Assembly (NCBI RefSeq): GCF_018417475.1
Contig: NZ_CP054856.1
Coordinates: 186,001-250,000 of the forward strand
Source: Novosphingobium decolorationis
Lineage (GTDB): Bacteria; Pseudomonadota; Alphaproteobacteria; Sphingomonadales; Sphingomonadaceae
Direction of reading: 5' to 3'
Length of the DNA stretch: 64,000 bases
Shown here: one piece after another, positions 36,369 through 44,380 of the stretch
How the letters are laid out: the number at the start of each line of letters is the position of its first letter
Position numbering within the stretch: the stretch's first letter is position 1
Translations under genes and position numbers: made by a program
The notes under the pieces: generated by a model
Seen by the model: only the letters and a program-made list of their open reading frames with translations
Told to the model about the DNA's origin: nothing
The model's database searches: none

Positions 36369-36443
36369 GCGGCAGCCTCCTGTGTGCTGCCGGGCCGTCC
36401 CGGTTTAATCGTCCCCCGCTTGTGCGGGGTGAAGGTCGTCCTT
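36369..36443 (-). promoter_or_regulatory. Guanidine-II (mini-ykkC) riboswitch
   Basis: Read on the minus strand, hairpin 1 is AAGG-ACGA-CCTT (36443-36432) and hairpin 2 is CCGGG-ACGG-CCCGG (36403-36390). Both have the ACGR loops that define guanidine-II. A third hairpin CCCCGC-ACAA-GCGGGG (36429-36414) lies in the linker. After hairpin 2, CGGCAGC and GCTGCCG can pair with the ribosome site AGGAGG (36381-36376) in the loop. That pairing competes with the last three bases of hairpin 2. Guanidine binding would stabilise hairpin 2 and free the ribosome site of the exporter gene. Confidence 0.9.
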
Positions 36444-36499
36444 GCAGGGTTTGGCTAATACCGGCTTTGAGCGGCGTCAATGCCTGCCCGATGGTGGTT

Positions 36500-37099
36500 C
36501 TAGCGGTGGGCGAAGAGCAGGCGGCCCGGGGGCAGCTGGCTCAGCACGGGGCCGATGTCGCGCTGGGACACCGTGAAGCACCCGAGGCTGCGCCCCACGC
36601 GCCCGGTGTGGCGCGCCATGTCCGCCGAGACGTAGGAGGCGCCATGGATCACGATGGCACGCGGATAGGCCATCGAATTTTCGGGATCGAGCCCGTGGAT
36701 CCGGCGCGAGCGGCCATGCGTGCCATAATAGGTTTCCCCGGTCAGGAAGCTGCCCTGGCACGAGGCATTCGATCCCGGTCGGTTCGAGAAGCGCTGGAGC
36801 ATTCCGGTATTGCCCGGGTCCGAGCCCCGCCCATGCGCGACGTGGAAATCCGCGATCACGCGGCCGTTGCCGATATCGACAAGGCTGAAGCGCGGGTCGC
36901 CGGAGGGGGCGCTGAAATCCACAAGACCCACGATGTCGCGGTGGCGCACCCGCGCACCATGCGCGTCGAGCGCGGCCTTGGCCTCTGCAAGTCCGCGTGG
37001 CATCTGGCGGCTGGGAGTGGCTGCAAAAGAGATGGGCGAGGCCAGGCTGGCCGCACCCGTGGCGAGCGCGCCAAGGAAGTGGCGCCTGTTGACGTTCAT
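36500..37099 (-). CDS. Murein L,D-transpeptidase catalytic-domain family protein (YkuD_2 type), Tat-secreted
   Basis: A 199-residue protein with a twin-arginine-type signal (NRRHFLGALATGAASLA) and a catalytic domain of the murein L,D-transpeptidase family. DFSAPSGDPRFSLVDIG is followed by VAHGRGSDPGN, SCQGSFLTGETYYGTHG and IHGASYVS, with the probable nucleophile in GRSLGCFTV (Cys about 175). The family is predicted to remodel peptidoglycan. It is divergent from a second, larger L,D-transpeptidase with 81 bases between starts and a shared inverted repeat. Confidence 0.85.
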   Translation of the reverse strand: MNVNRRHFLGALATGAASLASPISFAATPSRQMPRGLAEAKAALDAHGARVRHRDIVGLVDFSAPSGDPRFSLVDIGNGRVIADFHVAHGRGSDPGNTGMLQRFSNRPGSNASCQGSFLTGETYYGTHGRSRRIHGLDPENSMAYPRAIVIHGASYVSADMARHTGRVGRSLGCFTVSQRDIGPVLSQLPPGRLLFAHR

Positions 37100-37125
37100 G
37101 CTTGTGTGTCCGACCCGTTTATTGT

Positions 37126-37166
37126 TTGTCTCTTATATGTATATATTAAGTCATAAACTGAGACAA
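37126..37166. promoter_or_regulatory. Inverted repeat in the divergent transpeptidase promoter region
   Basis: TTGTCTC (37126-37132) and GAGACAA (37160-37166) form a perfect 7-base inverted repeat separated by 27 AT-rich bases. It lies between the divergent starts of two L,D-transpeptidase genes, where a single regulator or overlapping promoters could act on both. No known operator consensus was recognised. Confidence 0.45.
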
Positions 37167-37180
37167 CGAATCTTTTGTAT

Positions 37181-38341
37181 ATGAAAAGACACGTCAATTC
37201 ATTGCTTTGTGTGACCGCTCTTGCATTTGCGCTCGTGGGGACGAGGGTGGACGCGCAAACGAGGCCCTGGTCGCAGAGGGAACTGGCCGCTCTCAAGGCA
37301 GCGGCGGGGGCTCTGCCTGACCATGGTCTGCGCCCGCTCGACACCTCGGTGTTGGAGGATGCACGAGAGGGCGGTGATGCCGAAGCCCTTGCCAGCGCGG
37401 CGCAGGAGCTTGCCCTCGACCTGGCCCGGACCGCTCTGCTGGGCGAGGCATCTGCCCGCATGCGCAGCGGCTGGCACATCGCCGATCCCGACGCCGAGAT
37501 CGACATCGCCGCATGGCTGGCCCGGGCGCGGGCCGGGGGAGGGCTGACCTCGTTCCTGGATGCGCTGTGGCCGGACCATCCGGACTACGGGGCTTTGCAA
37601 AAGGCTTTCGTGCAGGAAACCGATCCCCAACGGCGCGCCACGCTCGCGCGGAACATGGAGCGCTGGCGCTGGCTGCCCCACCGCATGGAACCCGACTACA
37701 TTCTCGTCAATACGGCGGCCTTCACGGCACATCTGTGGCGTAAAGGGGCGCAGGTCGGTCTCTGGCCTGTCATCGTGGGCAAGGTCTCGACCCCGTCGCC
37801 CACCTTCCGAGCCGAAGTGCGCGGGGTCATCCTCAATCCCTGGTGGAACATCCCGCAGAGCATCGTGCGTGAGAACAACGGTCGGTTCCCGGCCAGCAGG
37901 GGCTACGTGCGCACGGGCGGACGTTGGCGCCAGAAGCCGGGGCCGAACAACGCGCTGGGCCAGATGAAGCTCGACATGCCCAATCCCTATAGCGTCTACA
38001 TGCACGACACACCGGGCAAGGCGCTGTTCGAGCGCGAGGTGCGCGCCTTCAGCCACGGCTGTATCCGCACCGGGGACGCGCTCGGCTTTGCGGCAACCTT
38101 GTTGGAAGGGGCAGCCACGCAGGCCCAGATCGACGCAGTCCTTGCATCGCGGCGCGAGACCCGCCTGGCGCTGGGCAAGGCGCTGCCGGTCTACATTACC
38201 TATTTCACGGCTGGCCGCGCGCAGGACGGGGGCGGGGTGGAGCTCTATCCCGACATCTACGGACGCGATGCGCGTATGGCGGCGGCCGTGGCTTCTTCCG
38301 AGGGCGCAATGCAGGAGACCGAGTGCGCCCTGAGCGGCTGA
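37181..38341 (+). CDS. L,D-transpeptidase family protein (YcbB-like)
   Basis: A 386-residue protein with a signal peptide (LLCVTALAFALVGTRVDA) and a YkuD catalytic domain at about 170-330. Visible features are RWRWLPHRMEPDYILVN, then NPYSVYMHDTPGKALFE and the catalytic motif RAFSHGCIRTGDAL (Cys about 291), with the His in the same motif. The arrangement and length resemble YcbB/LdtD-type enzymes that make 3-3 cross-links, without an obvious PG-binding domain. ATG at 37181 is used rather than TTG at 37175. It is divergent from another L,D-transpeptidase. Confidence 0.9.
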   Translation: MKRHVNSLLCVTALAFALVGTRVDAQTRPWSQRELAALKAAAGALPDHGLRPLDTSVLEDAREGGDAEALASAAQELALDLARTALLGEASARMRSGWHIADPDAEIDIAAWLARARAGGGLTSFLDALWPDHPDYGALQKAFVQETDPQRRATLARNMERWRWLPHRMEPDYILVNTAAFTAHLWRKGAQVGLWPVIVGKVSTPSPTFRAEVRGVILNPWWNIPQSIVRENNGRFPASRGYVRTGGRWRQKPGPNNALGQMKLDMPNPYSVYMHDTPGKALFEREVRAFSHGCIRTGDALGFAATLLEGAATQAQIDAVLASRRETRLALGKALPVYITYFTAGRAQDGGGVELYPDIYGRDARMAAAVASSEGAMQETECALSG

Positions 38342-38449
38342 AGGTCTTTTGCTGGACAAGGCGCGGCAGGGCCCGGACATTCGCAGGGTCCCCGCTTGCG
38401 ATTCGCAGGGCGGACACGTTCTCCAGCGGGGTGAGGAGAGACAGCCCGG

Positions 38450-39085
38450 ATGACCACGATAGCCATTGTCAGCCAGAAGGGAGGGTCGGGCAAGACCACG
38501 CTCGCCCTCCACATTGCCGCCAGCGCGGTCTATGCGGGCAACCAGGTCCAGGTGATCGATACCGACCCCCAGGCGACCGCCGCGGCCTGGGGAGACTGGC
38601 GCGGCGAGTTCCTGCCGGAAGTCATCACCTGCCCCCCGGTGCGCCTGTTCAGCACGGTTGAGCGGGCCAAGCGTGCTGGCTCCAATGTCATCGTGATCGA
38701 CACGCCGCCCCATGGCGATACCGCTTCGCGCGAGGCCGTGCGCGTGGCCGACATCGTGCTTGTCCCCACCAGGGCGCGGGCGTTCGATCTGCATGCGCTG
38801 GAGGCCACGGCGGGGCTCATGGCCTATGCCTCCAAGCCGGCCCACGTCGTCTTCAACGCCGTTCCCGCGCGCGCGACCCGGATGCTTGAGGAAGCGGCCG
38901 AGGCGGCGCGTAACCTGGGGCTTTCGGTCAGTCCCCATCACTTTGGCGAACGCGCGGCCTTTCACCGCAGCGCGGGAAGCGGCGAAGTTGCACGTGAGAT
39001 TGAACCCGATGGCAAGGCGGCGCTGGAAGTCGACGCCTTGTGGGGCTGGGTCTGCGAACAGGTGGGCATGCCGCCGGGCGAATAG
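38450..39085 (+). CDS. ParA-family ATPase (orphan)
   Basis: A 211-residue deviant Walker A ATPase. The N-terminus IVSQKGGSGKTTLALHIA has the K-G-G-x-G-K-T-T motif, Asp in VIDTDPQATAAAWGDW (Walker A') and VIVIDTPPHGD (Walker B). Short ParA proteins of this size partition plasmids or position cellular cargo. No parB, parS or plasmid gene is near, and the chromosomal parAB pair is not in the window, so the cargo is unknown. It is 108 bases after the L,D-transpeptidase gene with its own GGAG ribosome site. Confidence 0.88.
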   Translation: MTTIAIVSQKGGSGKTTLALHIAASAVYAGNQVQVIDTDPQATAAAWGDWRGEFLPEVITCPPVRLFSTVERAKRAGSNVIVIDTPPHGDTASREAVRVADIVLVPTRARAFDLHALEATAGLMAYASKPAHVVFNAVPARATRMLEEAAEAARNLGLSVSPHHFGERAAFHRSAGSGEVAREIEPDGKAALEVDALWGWVCEQVGMPPGE

Positions 39086-39187
39086 TGCGCTTTCCAGGCA
39101 ACTCTTTGCCTAAATTACTTTGCATTAAATTTCGGCAACTTGACCGCCTCGTTGGACACTCGCATATTCCATTTGCATTATAGGAAA

Positions 39188-41221
39188 ATGAGGGGTTTCG
39201 GGGTGGTCTTGAGAGGTTTGCGTGCGCTCGTGTCCGGGCTGTTTCTGGGCTCAGCGATGGCGGCGGCCGTGCCGCTGCAGGCACAGGCGCAGTCCGGGGA
39301 GAGTGCCGAACAGCTGGCCGCGCGGTTCGGGGCTCTGGAGGATATTACCCAGATCAGCCTGTCACCGGACGGAACGAAGATCGCCTTCATCTCGCCGCGC
39401 AAGGGTGGCCGCGTGCTCGAAGTCGCAAACCTTGCCGAGGGCGGTTTCCCGACTGCCATCACCAGTGTCCCGAGCGAGGAGGGGGAACTGCGCTTCTGCA
39501 AATGGTCCACCAACGCGCGCCTGGTCTGCCAGGTGCACTATATCGTGGACTATGCCGGGCAGCTCGTCAGTTTCACCCGCATCTTCGGGCTGGACGATGA
39601 CGGCAAGAATGCGACGCTTCTGTCGAACACGCAGTCCTTGCGCGCGCGCACGTTCTTCCAGAACGGGGGAAGCGTGATCGACTGGGACGTGGAGGGAGAG
39701 CCCGGGCGCGTCCTGATGACCAAGGTCTTCGTTCCCGAAAATACCATCGGCACGCGCCTCGCGAACGAGGAAGAGGGGCTGGGTGTCGAGATGGTCGACA
39801 CGATCAAGGGACGCCGCCACCGGGTCGAGAAGCCCGATGAGTTCGCGACCGGGTACATCACCGACGGTCATGGAACAATTCGCGTCAAGAGCCGCCAGCA
39901 GACCGGGGCGACCGGGCTCCTCAAGCCGAGTGAGGATTTCTTCTACCGCACGCCGGGCGACTGGGAATGGCAATGGCTCTCGAGTTGGGGTGGTCCGCAG
40001 GAGGCAGGCGTCCTGAGCTTCGAGCCGCTGGCCGTTGATGGCAAGAGCAACCGTGCTTTCGGATGGGCGTGGGAGAACGGGCATCGCGGCCTCTACGCGG
40101 TCGCGCTCGATGGCTCGCTGACGCGCGAAAAGCTCTTTGCGGCGGACGACGTCGATATCGATGGCCTTATCCGCATCGGGCGCGACAACCGCGTGGTAGG
40201 TCTCTCCTATGCGCGCGAGCGGCGCGAGCAGGTCTATTTCGATCCCGAGATGGGGGCGCTCTCCAAGGCATTGGCTGGCGCGCTGCCCGGAGAGGTCGCT
40301 GTTCGGGTCGTCGATGCTGACCGGGAGGAGAAGAACCTCCTGTTGCGCGTGACCGGCGATACCGAGCCGGGCATGCTCTATCTCTTCAACAAGGCCGAGC
40401 GGCGTCTTGAGGAAGTCCTGCCGGTGCGCCCGAAGCTCGTCGACCTGGAGCTGGCGCCGATGAAGCCGGTGATGTTCCCGGCCGGGGACGGCGTCCAGAT
40501 CCCGGGCTACCTGACCCTGCCGCCGGGCAGCACGGGCCGCGATCTGCCGGCCATCGTCATGCCGCACGGCGGGCCGAGCGCACGCGACGAATGGGGTTTC
40601 GACTGGATGGTCCAGTTCTTTGCCGCGCGCGGTTTCGCGGTTCTCCAGCCCAACTACCGCGGATCCGCCGGTTACGGTTCGGAATGGTATAAGGAAAATG
40701 GGTTCAAGTCGTGGAAGACGGCGATCGGCGATGTCAATGACGCCGGGCGCTGGCTGGTGGCGCAGGGCATTGCTGCGCCGGACAAGCTGGCGATCTTTGG
40801 CTGGTCCTACGGTGGGTACGCGGCGCTTCAGAGTGGTGTGCTCGATCCGGACCTGTTCAAGGCGGTGGTGGCCGTTGCACCTGTCACCGACTTTGAAATC
40901 CTGCGCTCCGAGGCCGAGGGCTTCACCAACGCCGCGCTGGTGCGCGAGGAGATTGGGAGTGGCCCGCATCTGCGCGAAGGCTCGCCCGCGCAGAACGCGG
41001 AGAAGATCAAGGCACCGGTGCTGCTGTTTCATGGCACGCTCGACCAGAACGTGGGCGTGCGCGAAAGCCAGGTCATGGCGAAGAAGCTGGAGCAGGCCGG
41101 CAAGTCGGTGCGCTATGTCGAGTTCGACGGGCTCGATCACTTTCTCTACAGCAGCGAGGCGCGCACGCAGCTCCTGGCCGACAGCGATGCCTTCCTGCAC
41201 ACGCAGTTGAAGCTCGACTGA
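39188..41221 (+). CDS. S9 family prolyl oligopeptidase-like peptidase
   Basis: A 677-residue secreted serine peptidase of the acylaminoacyl-peptidase/DPP-like type. A signal peptide (ALVSGLFLGSAMAAAVPLQA) is followed by a beta-propeller (about 50-400, for example ISLSPDGTKIAFISPRKGG) and an alpha/beta hydrolase domain. That domain has PHGGPSARDEWGFDW, the nucleophile in FGWSYGGYAAL (Ser about 540), Asp in FHGTLDQNVGV and His in EFDGLDHFLY. ATG at 39188 begins the signal peptide; a TTG at 39140 is in frame but less likely. It stands alone, convergent with a small unknown gene. Confidence 0.93.
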   Translation: MRGFGVVLRGLRALVSGLFLGSAMAAAVPLQAQAQSGESAEQLAARFGALEDITQISLSPDGTKIAFISPRKGGRVLEVANLAEGGFPTAITSVPSEEGELRFCKWSTNARLVCQVHYIVDYAGQLVSFTRIFGLDDDGKNATLLSNTQSLRARTFFQNGGSVIDWDVEGEPGRVLMTKVFVPENTIGTRLANEEEGLGVEMVDTIKGRRHRVEKPDEFATGYITDGHGTIRVKSRQQTGATGLLKPSEDFFYRTPGDWEWQWLSSWGGPQEAGVLSFEPLAVDGKSNRAFGWAWENGHRGLYAVALDGSLTREKLFAADDVDIDGLIRIGRDNRVVGLSYARERREQVYFDPEMGALSKALAGALPGEVAVRVVDADREEKNLLLRVTGDTEPGMLYLFNKAERRLEEVLPVRPKLVDLELAPMKPVMFPAGDGVQIPGYLTLPPGSTGRDLPAIVMPHGGPSARDEWGFDWMVQFFAARGFAVLQPNYRGSAGYGSEWYKENGFKSWKTAIGDVNDAGRWLVAQGIAAPDKLAIFGWSYGGYAALQSGVLDPDLFKAVVAVAPVTDFEILRSEAEGFTNAALVREEIGSGPHLREGSPAQNAEKIKAPVLLFHGTLDQNVGVRESQVMAKKLEQAGKSVRYVEFDGLDHFLYSSEARTQLLADSDAFLHTQLKLD

Positions 41222-41234
41222 GCGGAGGTTTCCC

Positions 41235-41423
41235 TCAGGAAACGGAGCCGAGCGCGAGTTCGGCTTCGTCTTCCTCCAGATAGGTGTCGATATAGGCGAC
41301 AAAGCGGCCGGTGCGTTCGTCCCGGAACCCCGCGCCGATATCGCAGGCATGGCGCTGCGCGGTCTCGAGGTCGGGGTACCATTTGCCGGTGCGGTGCGGG
41401 GTGATGTAGCGAAAGCGGGTCAT
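41235..41423 (-). CDS. Small conserved-looking protein of unknown function
   Basis: A 62-residue protein with no hydrophobic segment. Its sequence (MTRFRYITPHRTGKWYPDLE, then FRDERTGRFVAYIDTYLEED) is rich in Arg, Tyr and acidic residues at the C-terminus and looks like a folded cytosolic protein, with codon use like its neighbours. The ATG at 41423 follows AGGGG. It is convergent with the S9 peptidase gene (13 bases between stops) and downstream of the rpsD terminator on the same strand. I recognise no family. Confidence 0.68.
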   Translation of the reverse strand: MTRFRYITPHRTGKWYPDLETAQRHACDIGAGFRDERTGRFVAYIDTYLEEDEAELALGSVS

Positions 41424-41504
41424 TGCCCCTGCGCAATACACGAGGCGTGTGAAGGTTCCGCTTCTTCGCGGTGAAATGACCCATCTTTTCTGTGAGTTGC
41501 CACG

Positions 41505-41535
41505 AAAAAAGGGCGGCCCCGAGGGACCGCCCTTT
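41505..41535 (-). terminator. Rho-independent terminator of rpsD
   Basis: On the minus strand AAAGGGCGGTCCC-TCG-GGGCCGCCCTTTTTT gives a 9-10 pair GC stem with a short loop and a run of six T. It lies 35 bases after the rpsD stop. Confidence 0.9.
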
Positions 41536-41569
41536 CCGAAAGAATTTCGTTCCCGAAGGAGCCGAACTC

Positions 41570-42181
41570 TTAGCGCGAGTAGAACTCGACGACGAGGTTC
41601 GGTTCCATCTTCACCGGGTAGGGAACTTCGTCGAGCGTGGGCACGCGGACGAAGGTCACCTTGTCGCCTTCGGCAGCGACATAGTCGGGAATCTCGCGCT
41701 CGGGCAGAGCCTGAGCTTCGATGACGAGAGCCATTTCCTTGGCCTTCTCACCGAGCGAGATCACGTCACCCACGCGGATGCGACACGAAGCGATGTTGCA
41801 CTTCACACCGTTGACGCGGATGTGGCCGTGCGAGACGATCTGGCGAGCCGCGAAGATGGTCGGCGCGAACTTGGCGCGGTAGACGACCATGTCCAGGCGC
41901 TGCTCCAGGAGACCGATCAGGTTCATGCCGGTGTCGCCCTTCATCGAGGACGCTTCCTGGTAGGTGCGCTTGAACTGCTTCTCGGTCACGTCGCCGTAGT
42001 AGCCCTTGAGCTTCTGCTTGGCGCGCAGCTGCAGACCGTAGTCCGACAGCTTGCCCTTGCGGCGCTGACCGTGCTGGCCCGGGCCGTAGCTGCGGCGGTT
42101 GACCGAGCTCTTGGGACGGCCCCAGATGTTCTCGCCCATGCGGCGATCGAGTTTGTACTTAGCGCTCTTACGCTTCGACAT
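41570..42181 (-). CDS. rpsD: 30S ribosomal protein S4
   Basis: A 203-residue S4 protein. The N-terminus [20 protein letters not shown] is followed by [11 protein letters not shown] and [19 protein letters not shown], the S4 RNA-binding domain [31 protein letters not shown] (split around 90-120) and the C-terminal VEFYSR. It binds 16S rRNA early in 30S assembly. Here it is monocistronic, outside the usual ribosomal clusters, with its own strong terminator. A 243-base gap separates it from metA and holds no gene I can support. Confidence 0.98.
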   Translation of the reverse strand: MSKRKSAKYKLDRRMGENIWGRPKSSVNRRSYGPGQHGQRRKGKLSDYGLQLRAKQKLKGYYGDVTEKQFKRTYQEASSMKGDTGMNLIGLLEQRLDMVVYRAKFAPTIFAARQIVSHGHIRVNGVKCNIASCRIRVGDVISLGEKAKEMALVIEAQALPEREIPDYVAAEGDKVTFVRVPTLDEVPYPVKMEPNLVVEFYSR

Positions 42182-42424
42182 AACGTTTCTTTCCGTTCTG
42201 CTGCCGCCTGTGCCACCGTGGCAAGGCGATCCTTAGTTTCCCGGAGCGCACCATCCGGCCATGATATGCTGGATGCGGCCGCCGCTTCACCGGGGTGCGG
42301 GGCCGAAGGAGGCGCCAACTCTCGAAAGGGAAGGCGTCCCGTGAAGCGCTGGCCCATACGGGATGGGGGCGCAAAGTCAAGCGCAAACGCCCGTCGAGGC
42401 ACGTGAAGCCTTGTCCTGCGCGCC

Positions 42425-43351
42425 TTACAGCGCCTCGAGCGAACCGGCCATGCCCATCGTGGCCAGATCGAAGGGGGTGGTCTGGTAGATCGCGTTGATC
42501 CAGTTGCCGATCAGCAGGTGGCCGTGAGCCCGCCATGAATTGAGCGGGCGGCGGCTTGGGTTGTCCTCCGGGAAGTAGCGGTGTGGCAACTGCGCGCCGC
42601 CGTCACGGAAAAACTCGTTGGCGAGCGTCTCGGTGTCGTATTCCAGATGGTTGAACATGTGGAGCATGCGGTGGGCGGGGTCATCGACAAGGCACGGACC
42701 CGTGACCGGGTTGGAGGCCAGCACCTCGAGGCGCTCGGCCGCGCCCAGCGCGTCGGGGCAGACCTCGGTCCAACGCGAGACGGGCACGTTGAAGACATCG
42801 GCAAAGCCGCGCAGGAAGGGCGAGGCGGGGGCGTGGACTTCGTGCGGGTAGAGGCCGTAGGCCTTGGCGTCGAGCACGCGCTTGGGGATGCCATGGAAAT
42901 GGTAGAGCGCGGCTTGAGCTGCCCAGCAGATGGTCAGCGTGCGGTGGACGTTGGTCTGGGTCCAGGCGAGGATCTGGCGCAGTTCCTCCCAGTAGTTCAC
43001 CTCTTCATAGGGCATGCGCTCGACCGGAGCGCCGGTGATGATGAAGCCGTCGAAGCGTTCCTCGCGCACGTCCTCCCAGGGACGGTAGAACGCTTCCATG
43101 TGGTCCTGCGCGGTGTTGCGCGAGACATGGTCGGTCATGCGCACCAGCGTCAGTTCGATCTGCAGCGGCGTGGCGCCCAGGAGGCGCGCGAGCTGGGTCT
43201 CGGTGCGCACCTTGTCGGGCATGAGGTTGAGCAGCCCGATCTGTAGCGGGCGAATGTCCTGACGCACCGCGTCGGCCTCGCCCATGACCGTCACGCCCTC
43301 GGCTTCGAGGGTCTGGCGTGCGGGCAGGTCGTCGGGGATCTTGATCGGCAT
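42425..43351 (-). CDS. metA: Homoserine O-acyltransferase MetA (predicted acetyl-CoA specific)
   Basis: A 308-residue MetA family enzyme activating homoserine for methionine synthesis. It has LLNLMPDKVRTETQLARLLG, FIITGAPVERMPYEEV, the catalytic Cys142 in LTICWAAQAALYHFHGIPK and HMFNHLEYDTETL (catalytic His region). Residue 111, counted from the ATG at 43351, is Glu. In MetA enzymes Glu111 favours acetyl-CoA and Gly111 favours succinyl-CoA, so this is likely homoserine O-acetyltransferase despite the usual family name. The leader carries a SAM-I-clan riboswitch candidate. The longer frame from 43588 is not coding. Confidence 0.95.
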   Translation of the reverse strand: MPIKIPDDLPARQTLEAEGVTVMGEADAVRQDIRPLQIGLLNLMPDKVRTETQLARLLGATPLQIELTLVRMTDHVSRNTAQDHMEAFYRPWEDVREERFDGFIITGAPVERMPYEEVNYWEELRQILAWTQTNVHRTLTICWAAQAALYHFHGIPKRVLDAKAYGLYPHEVHAPASPFLRGFADVFNVPVSRWTEVCPDALGAAERLEVLASNPVTGPCLVDDPAHRMLHMFNHLEYDTETLANEFFRDGGAQLPHRYFPEDNPSRRPLNSWRAHGHLLIGNWINAIYQTTPFDLATMGMAGSLEAL

Positions 43352-43359
43352 TTGACGTC

Positions 43360-43500
43360 GTACTCCTGGGCAGGAGCGACGCGAAATGTGGCGTGTCCGT
43401 TTGCTTGCCGGGACGGCCACATCCTCCTTGCGGAGTACCACCTTGCCCGGAACGGCAGGTTGGCGTTGGGCGTCGCCCCAACTCTTGATGCTGGATGTGC
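43360..43500 (-). promoter_or_regulatory. SAM-I-clan (S-box / SAM-I-IV variant-like) riboswitch upstream of metA
   Basis: On the minus strand P1 is CACATCC (43499-43493) with GGATGTG (43424-43418). Inside are the S-box core ATCAAGAG, P2 TTGGGG...GCCCAA, P3 CAACCTGCC...GGGCAAGGTG, then GTA and P4 CTCC-GCAA-GGAG. This order matches the SAM-I/SAM-IV clan. ATGTGGC from P1 can instead pair with GCCACAT (43392-43386), giving two exclusive folds. A hairpin CGTCG-CTCCTG...CAGGAG-TA-CGACG directly precedes the metA ATG and may be the expression platform. SAM binding should repress metA. Confidence 0.72.
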
Positions 43501-43564
43501 CCATACACCCAGCTGCGCAAAAGCAAAACGGGATTTTGCGCGAAGCGGGTTGAAAATGGGTGAG

Positions 43565-43594
43565 CGGGCGTTGCGGGATAAGGCGCAACGCCCG
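43565..43594 (-). terminator. Hairpin downstream of trmJ
   Basis: CGGGCGTTGCG pairs perfectly with CGCAACGCCCG (11 pairs) around an 8-base loop, 9 bases after the trmJ stop on the minus strand. No T-run follows, so termination strength is uncertain. It separates the trmJ operon from the metA leader. Confidence 0.6.
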
Positions 43595-43603
43595 AAAGAG
43601 CTG

Positions 43604-44380
43604 TCAGCCTTCGCCGCGCGGGCGGCGGGCCTTTTCCAGCGTGGAGAGGACACCGCGCATGGTGCGCACTTCCAGGTGGTTCCACGCGGGCTTGGTGAGG
43701 AGGTTGCGCAAGGTCAGGCGGTTCGCCTCGGCGCGGGTCTCGGGCCAGAAGTAGTTCTTGGGTTCGAGAAGCTTCTCGAAATGGCCGATAAGCCCTTCCA
43801 GTTCGTCCTGCGGGGCCGGAGGAAGCACCTCTTCCTGCGTAGGCTGGGACAGGCCTGCGCCCTTTGACCACTCATAGGCGCACAGGATCACGGCCTGCGC
43901 GAGGTTGAGCGAGGCAAATTCCGGGTTGATGGGCACGGTCAGGATCGAGCGGGCGAGCGCCACGTCCTCGGTTTCCAGCCCGGAGCGTTCGGGGCCGAAG
44001 ACGAAGGCCGAGCGGCCCGGTTCGGCGTAGATTTCGCTGGCCGCTTCTTCGGGCGTCACCACGCGCTTGGTCACGCCGCGCTTGCGCACGGTGGTGGCAT
44101 AGACATTGGTGCAGTCCGCCACCGCATCCGCGAGCGTCTCGTAGACCTCAGCCTCTTCGAGGATCACGTTGGCGCCCGCTGCGGCAGGACCTGCCGAAGG
44201 GTTGGGCCAGCCGTCGCGCGGCGAAACGAGGCGCATTTCGGTGAGCCCGAAGTTCAGCATGGCGCGCGCGGCCTTGCCGATGTTCTCGCCCAGCTGCGGC
44301 CGCACGAGCACCACGATGGGCTTGCGGTCTTCGGGAACGGTGCCGAACGTCGGCGCGGAAGGGGTGGGGGTATCAGTCAT
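43604..44380 (-). CDS. trmJ: SPOUT tRNA methyltransferase TrmJ-like
   Basis: A 258-residue RNA methyltransferase of the TrmH/SpoU superfamily, TrmJ type. [25 protein letters not shown] near the N-terminus (motif 1 with N and R), [18 protein letters not shown] (motif 2) and [18 protein letters not shown] (motif 3) form the SAM-binding trefoil knot. TrmJ 2'-O-methylates position 32 of tRNAs. The ATG at 44380 overlaps the nrdR end by 8 bases, so they are translationally coupled. The C-terminal helical extension ([18 protein letters not shown]) fits TrmJ. Confidence 0.93.
   Translation of the reverse strand: MTDTPTPSAPTFGTVPEDRKPIVVLVRPQLGENIGKAARAMLNFGLTEMRLVSPRDGWPNPSAGPAAAGANVILEEAEVYETLADAVADCTNVYATTVRKRGVTKRVVTPEEAASEIYAEPGRSAFVFGPERSGLETEDVALARSILTVPINPEFASLNLAQAVILCAYEWSKGAGLSQPTQEEVLPPAPQDELEGLIGHFEKLLEPKNYFWPETRAEANRLTLRNLLTKPAWNHLEVRTMRGVLSTLEKARRPRGEG

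Noticed and set aside
36390..36443. Ordinary attenuator hairpins upstream of the SMR exporter
   Set aside because: The paired ACGR loops and the ribosome-site pairing fit guanidine-II much better than a terminator.
42182..42424. Possible extra gene between rpsD and metA
   Set aside because: The only open frames overlap metA or lack a start and ribosome site; I see only the rpsD leader and non-coding sequence.
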